A stretch of DNA of 64,000 nt from Williamsia soli (GTDB lineage Bacteria; Actinomycetota; Actinomycetes; Mycobacteriales; Mycobacteriaceae): positions 1-64,000 of the forward strand of contig NZ_JAFRDR010000009.1 of the NCBI RefSeq assembly GCF_017377795.1, in the 5' to 3' direction. Positions within the stretch are counted from its first letter, which is position 1; every line of letters starts with the position of its first letter. Positions 61,434 through 64,000 of the stretch are shown piece after piece. Both the position numbers and the translations under genes were made by a program. The notes under the pieces were generated by a model. That model searched no databases and had not been told where the DNA came from. It saw only the letters and a list, made by a program, of their open reading frames with translations.

Positions 61434-62453
61434 CTATGCGCGTGCAGCGAGCGTGGGGGCCAGCGCCGGGATGATCGTCTCGCCGTAGGCGCCGAGGGTG
61501 GCGTCTTTGCCGTCGTGCTGGAGGTAGACCGCGAATTGGTCGACGCCGAGGGAACGCAGTTCCTCGAGGCGCTCGATGTGCTGATCCGGGGTACCCAGCA
61601 GACAGAACCGGTCGACGATCTCGTCGGGCACAAAGCTCGTGTGACTGTTGCCCACGCGGCCGTGCTCGTTGTAGTCGTAGCCGGTGCGGTTCTTGATGTA
61701 GTCGGTCAACGCGGCAGGCACCTGGGTGTCGTCTCCGCCGTATTTGTTCACCAGATCTGCGACGTGGTTACCGACCATCCCGCCGAACCACCTGCACTGA
61801 TCCCGTTGGTGCGCAATGTCATCGCCCACGTAAGCTGGCGCTGCGACGACGATGGACACCGAGTCGGGGTCGCGGCCTGCCGCCTCTGCGGCCTGCTTGA
61901 CCCGGCTGACGGTCCATTCGACGATCGTGGGATCGGCCAGCTGCAGGATGAACCCGTCGGCGACCTGGCCGATCATCTCCAGTGCCTTGGGCCCGTATCC
62001 GGCGCCGTACACGTCCAGGCGCGATCGGGCGGCCCACGGGAACCTGATCTCCGTGTCGTTGATCGTGGCGGTTCGGCCATTACCGAGTTCTCTGATCACG
62101 GAGATGCTGTCCCGCAGGGTCGCCAGCGTCGACGGCTTGCCCGAGAGCACCCGGACCGCGGAGTCACCACGGCCAATTCCGCAGACCGTGCGGTTTCCGT
62201 ACATGGAATTGAGCGTCGCGAACGTCGAGGCCGTGACCGTGGCATCCCGCGTCAGCGGGTTGGTGACCATCGGCCCCACGATCACGTTGCGGGTGGCGGC
62301 GAGGATCTGGCTGTAGATCACGTTCGGCTCGTGCCACAGCACGTGCGAGTCGAAGGTCCAGACGTGTGTGAAGCCGCGGTTCTCCGCTGCCACCGCCAGT
62401 TCGACGACACGCGAGGCCGGTGGATTGCATTGCATGACAACGCCGAAGTCCAT
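61434..62453 (-). CDS. F420-dependent LLM-class oxidoreductase of the dihydropyrimidinase-associated type
   Basis: 339 residues. The bacterial luciferase-like TIM-barrel starts 'MDFGVVMQCNPPASRVVELAVAAENRGFTHVWTFDSH' and has 'VGPMVTNPLTRDATVTASTFATLN' and 'GRGDSAVRVLSGKPSTL'. The sequence corresponds to the TIGR03842 group, named for its place beside dihydropyrimidinase genes. F420 is the expected cofactor in this lineage. It lies 13 bases after hydA. A role in the redox step of pyrimidine breakdown is suggested by context only. Confidence 0.85.
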   Translation of the reverse strand: MDFGVVMQCNPPASRVVELAVAAENRGFTHVWTFDSHVLWHEPNVIYSQILAATRNVIVGPMVTNPLTRDATVTASTFATLNSMYGNRTVCGIGRGDSAVRVLSGKPSTLATLRDSISVIRELGNGRTATINDTEIRFPWAARSRLDVYGAGYGPKALEMIGQVADGFILQLADPTIVEWTVSRVKQAAEAAGRDPDSVSIVVAAPAYVGDDIAHQRDQCRWFGGMVGNHVADLVNKYGGDDTQVPAALTDYIKNRTGYDYNEHGRVGNSHTSFVPDEIVDRFCLLGTPDQHIERLEELRSLGVDQFAVYLQHDGKDATLGAYGETIIPALAPTLAARA

Positions 62454-62466
62454 GTGAGTCTCCTTC

Positions 62467-63888
62467 TCAGATCAGGTTTTGCGAGAGCTCGCGGCGGACG
62501 AACCGCCCGTCCGCACGAGAGCCGAGGTACGTTCGGCGCTCGACGATCTTCTTGCCCCGCGAGAGCACGGTGTCGACGGCGCCGTCGATCTCGAAGCCCT
62601 CCCACGCCGAATAGTCCATGTTCATGTGATGGGTTTTCTCGACCCCGATGCTGGTGTGCCCGTTCGGGTCGTAGACGACGACGTCGGCGTCTGCACCCGG
62701 CGAGATCACACCCTTGCGGGGATACATACCGAACATTCGGGCCGGGGTGGTGGCACACACCTCCACCCACCGCTCCAGGGTGATCTTGCCGTCGACGACA
62801 CCCTGGTACATCAGGTCGAGCCGGTGCTCCACTCCCCCGATCCCGTTGGGGATCTTCGAGAAGTCGGAGATCCCGAGCTCCTTCTGATCGACCATGCAGA
62901 AAGGGCAGTGGTCGGTGGCGACGCCCGCGACATCGCCGGTGCGGATGAACTTCCACAGTTCGTCCTGATGCCCTTCGGCCCGCGAGCGCAGCGGTGTCGA
63001 GCACACCCACTTGGCACCCTCGAAACCCGGCGCCCCGAGCTGTTCCTCGAGCGAGAGGTACAGGTACTGGGGACAGGTCTCGGCAAAGACGTTGGCGCCA
63101 CGGCCCCTGGCCGTCGCGATCTGCTCGAGCGCTTGACGGGCAGAAACATGCACTACGTACAGCGGGGCACCGGTCACGTCCGCGAGCATGATCGCGCGGT
63201 GCGTGGCTTCTTCCTCGAGTTGCCAGGGTCGCGACACCCCGTGGTAGTACGGCGAGGTCTCACCCCGTTTGAGGTGCTGCGACACGAGTTCGTCGATGGC
63301 GATGCCGTTCTCGGCGTGCATCATCATCAGCGCACCGGTCGCCGCCGACTTCTGCATCGCCCGCAGGATCTGTCCGTCGTTCGAATAGTAGACGCCCGGG
63401 TAGGCCATGAACAGTTTGAAGCTGGTGACCCCTTCGGTGATCAATTCGCCCATCGCGGAGATGGATTCGTCGTTGACGTCGCCGATGATCTGGTGAAAGC
63501 CATAGTCGATCGCGCAGTTGCCCGCCGCCTTCTCGTGCCACTGCGCAAGGGTCTCCTGCAGCCGCTGGCCAGGAGTCTGGATGGCGAAGTCGACGATCGT
63601 CGTGGTACCTCCGAATGCTGCTGCCCTGGTCCCGGTTTCAAAGGTGTCCGAGGCCGTGGTCCCGCCGAACGGCATCTGCATATGGGTGTGTGCATCCACG
63701 CCACCGGGGATGACGTACTTCCCGGTCGCATCGATCACCTTGTCGACATTGCCGGCGAGATCGGTGCCGAGGGTGGAAGATCCCGGCTCGATCAGAGCCA
63801 CGATGGTCTCGCCGTCGATCAGGACGTCGATGAGTTGCCTGCCGGTGGCGGAGATGACGGTGCCACCACTGATCAGAATTGTCGCCAT
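62467..63888 (-). CDS. hydA: Dihydropyrimidinase
   Basis: 473 residues. It opens the ring of dihydrouracil/dihydrothymine or hydantoins. Metal-site motifs: 'IPGGVDAHTHMQMPFGG' near 62, carboxylated Lys in 'SFKLFMAYPG' near 153, 'MMHAENG' near 187, 'VHVSARQALEQI' near 243 and 'VATDHCPFCM' near 318. The start is the ATG at 63888, preceded by AAGGAGATTTG, and its A overlaps the stop codon of the upstream gene. It leads the visible part of the pyrimidine operon. Confidence 0.95.
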   Translation of the reverse strand: MATILISGGTVISATGRQLIDVLIDGETIVALIEPGSSTLGTDLAGNVDKVIDATGKYVIPGGVDAHTHMQMPFGGTTASDTFETGTRAAAFGGTTTIVDFAIQTPGQRLQETLAQWHEKAAGNCAIDYGFHQIIGDVNDESISAMGELITEGVTSFKLFMAYPGVYYSNDGQILRAMQKSAATGALMMMHAENGIAIDELVSQHLKRGETSPYYHGVSRPWQLEEEATHRAIMLADVTGAPLYVVHVSARQALEQIATARGRGANVFAETCPQYLYLSLEEQLGAPGFEGAKWVCSTPLRSRAEGHQDELWKFIRTGDVAGVATDHCPFCMVDQKELGISDFSKIPNGIGGVEHRLDLMYQGVVDGKITLERWVEVCATTPARMFGMYPRKGVISPGADADVVVYDPNGHTSIGVEKTHHMNMDYSAWEGFEIDGAVDTVLSRGKKIVERRTYLGSRADGRFVRRELSQNLI

Positions 63889-64000
63889 CAAATCTCCTTC
63901 GTTCCGGCCAGTTCGCGTTCCGGATCGGTGGGGTCGATCGGCCCCGGCTGCTCGCGTTTGTCGACGACAACCGTGCCGCGCCAGGTCCCGATCACTCGCA
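63888..64000 (-). CDS. C-terminal end of an unidentified protein (partial, runs off right edge)
   Basis: The last 36 residues include 'VIGTWRGTVVVDKREQPG' and end ELAGTKEI before TGA. The tail is hydrophilic and basic-acidic mixed. The stop codon shares its A with the hydA ATG, so the gene belongs to the same operon. In related operons this place can hold a nucleobase transporter or another catabolic enzyme, but the fragment is too short to say which. Confidence 0.5.
   Translation of the reverse strand, partial: RVIGTWRGTVVVDKREQPGPIDPTDPERELAGTKEI

Overview
The window is a 64 kb piece of a high-GC actinobacterial chromosome. Many genes start with GTG or TTG, four-base ATGA/GTGA overlaps are common, and there are F420-type, mycothiol-type and DUF222 (13E12) genes. 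Gene order matches two mycobacterial blocks known from M. tuberculosis: Rv0944-Rv0952 (fpg-like, SDR, pgi, chorismate mutase, uvrD1/pcrA, M23 peptidase, sucC, sucD) and Rv0906-Rv0910 (MBL-fold hydrolase, ctpE, antitoxin, SRPBCC toxin). A Gordonia-like member of the Mycobacteriales is the best guess; this is inference from gene content and not from a marker gene.

Layout. Positions 1-370 hold the tail of an IS30-like transposase and a broken repeat-rich reading frame. Positions 360-1566 carry an RDD membrane protein and a nonapeptide-repeat protein. Positions 1706-17154 are the conserved core: sucCD, a membrane-anchored M23 peptidase, pcrA, a membrane-anchored protein with a nuclease-like but apparently dead C-terminus, a polytopic membrane protein, chorismate mutase, an MFS exporter with its TetR, a tiny Asp-rich Ca-binding-like protein, a degenerate ApbE-like protein and pgi. 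Positions 17151-24400 hold a condensation/acyltransferase-like protein, an MscS channel, a lipoprotein with a histidine kinase, a DUF222 protein that seems to have lost its HNH domain, and a response regulator. Positions 24402-27841 are an overlapping operon (Fpg/Nei glycosylase, PI-PLC, SDR, response regulator) divergent from cysQ. Positions 27927-36928 are mixed: cobF, SDR, DMT-like transporter, secreted GH1 glucosidase, mycothiol-type enzyme, tRNA-Arg(CCT), GNAT, a penicillin-binding-protein remnant, a DUF3068/PorA-family protein and a PucR regulator.

Positions 36929-39621 are a proline catabolic unit (pruAB with divergent PucR). Positions 39711-42609 encode a three-gene flavin redox module (FMN-binding lipoprotein, ApbE flavin transferase, RnfD-like membrane/FNR fusion). 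Positions 42768-50089 run on the minus strand: MBL hydrolase, CtpE, antitoxin-like protein, lipase-like lipoprotein, SRPBCC toxin-like protein, VWA protein. Positions 50255-57201 hold a thiolase, a ROK protein, an acyl-CoA dehydrogenase with TetR and a fourfold operator, a FUSC exporter with MarR, an HxlR remnant and another TetR. Positions 57267-64000 hold a NUDIX hydrolase, a patatin-like phospholipase and a reductive pyrimidine catabolism operon (dihydropyrimidinase, F420-type oxidoreductase, N-carbamoyl amidohydrolase, class III aminotransferase) that continues off the right edge.

Points most worth a second look: two genes whose family-like N-terminus falls on an ATC codon; two long palindromic elements between convergent genes; the HNH-less DUF222 gene; the Rv0909/Rv0910-like pair split by a lipase gene; the flavin module; and a fourfold CAGTACT operator.
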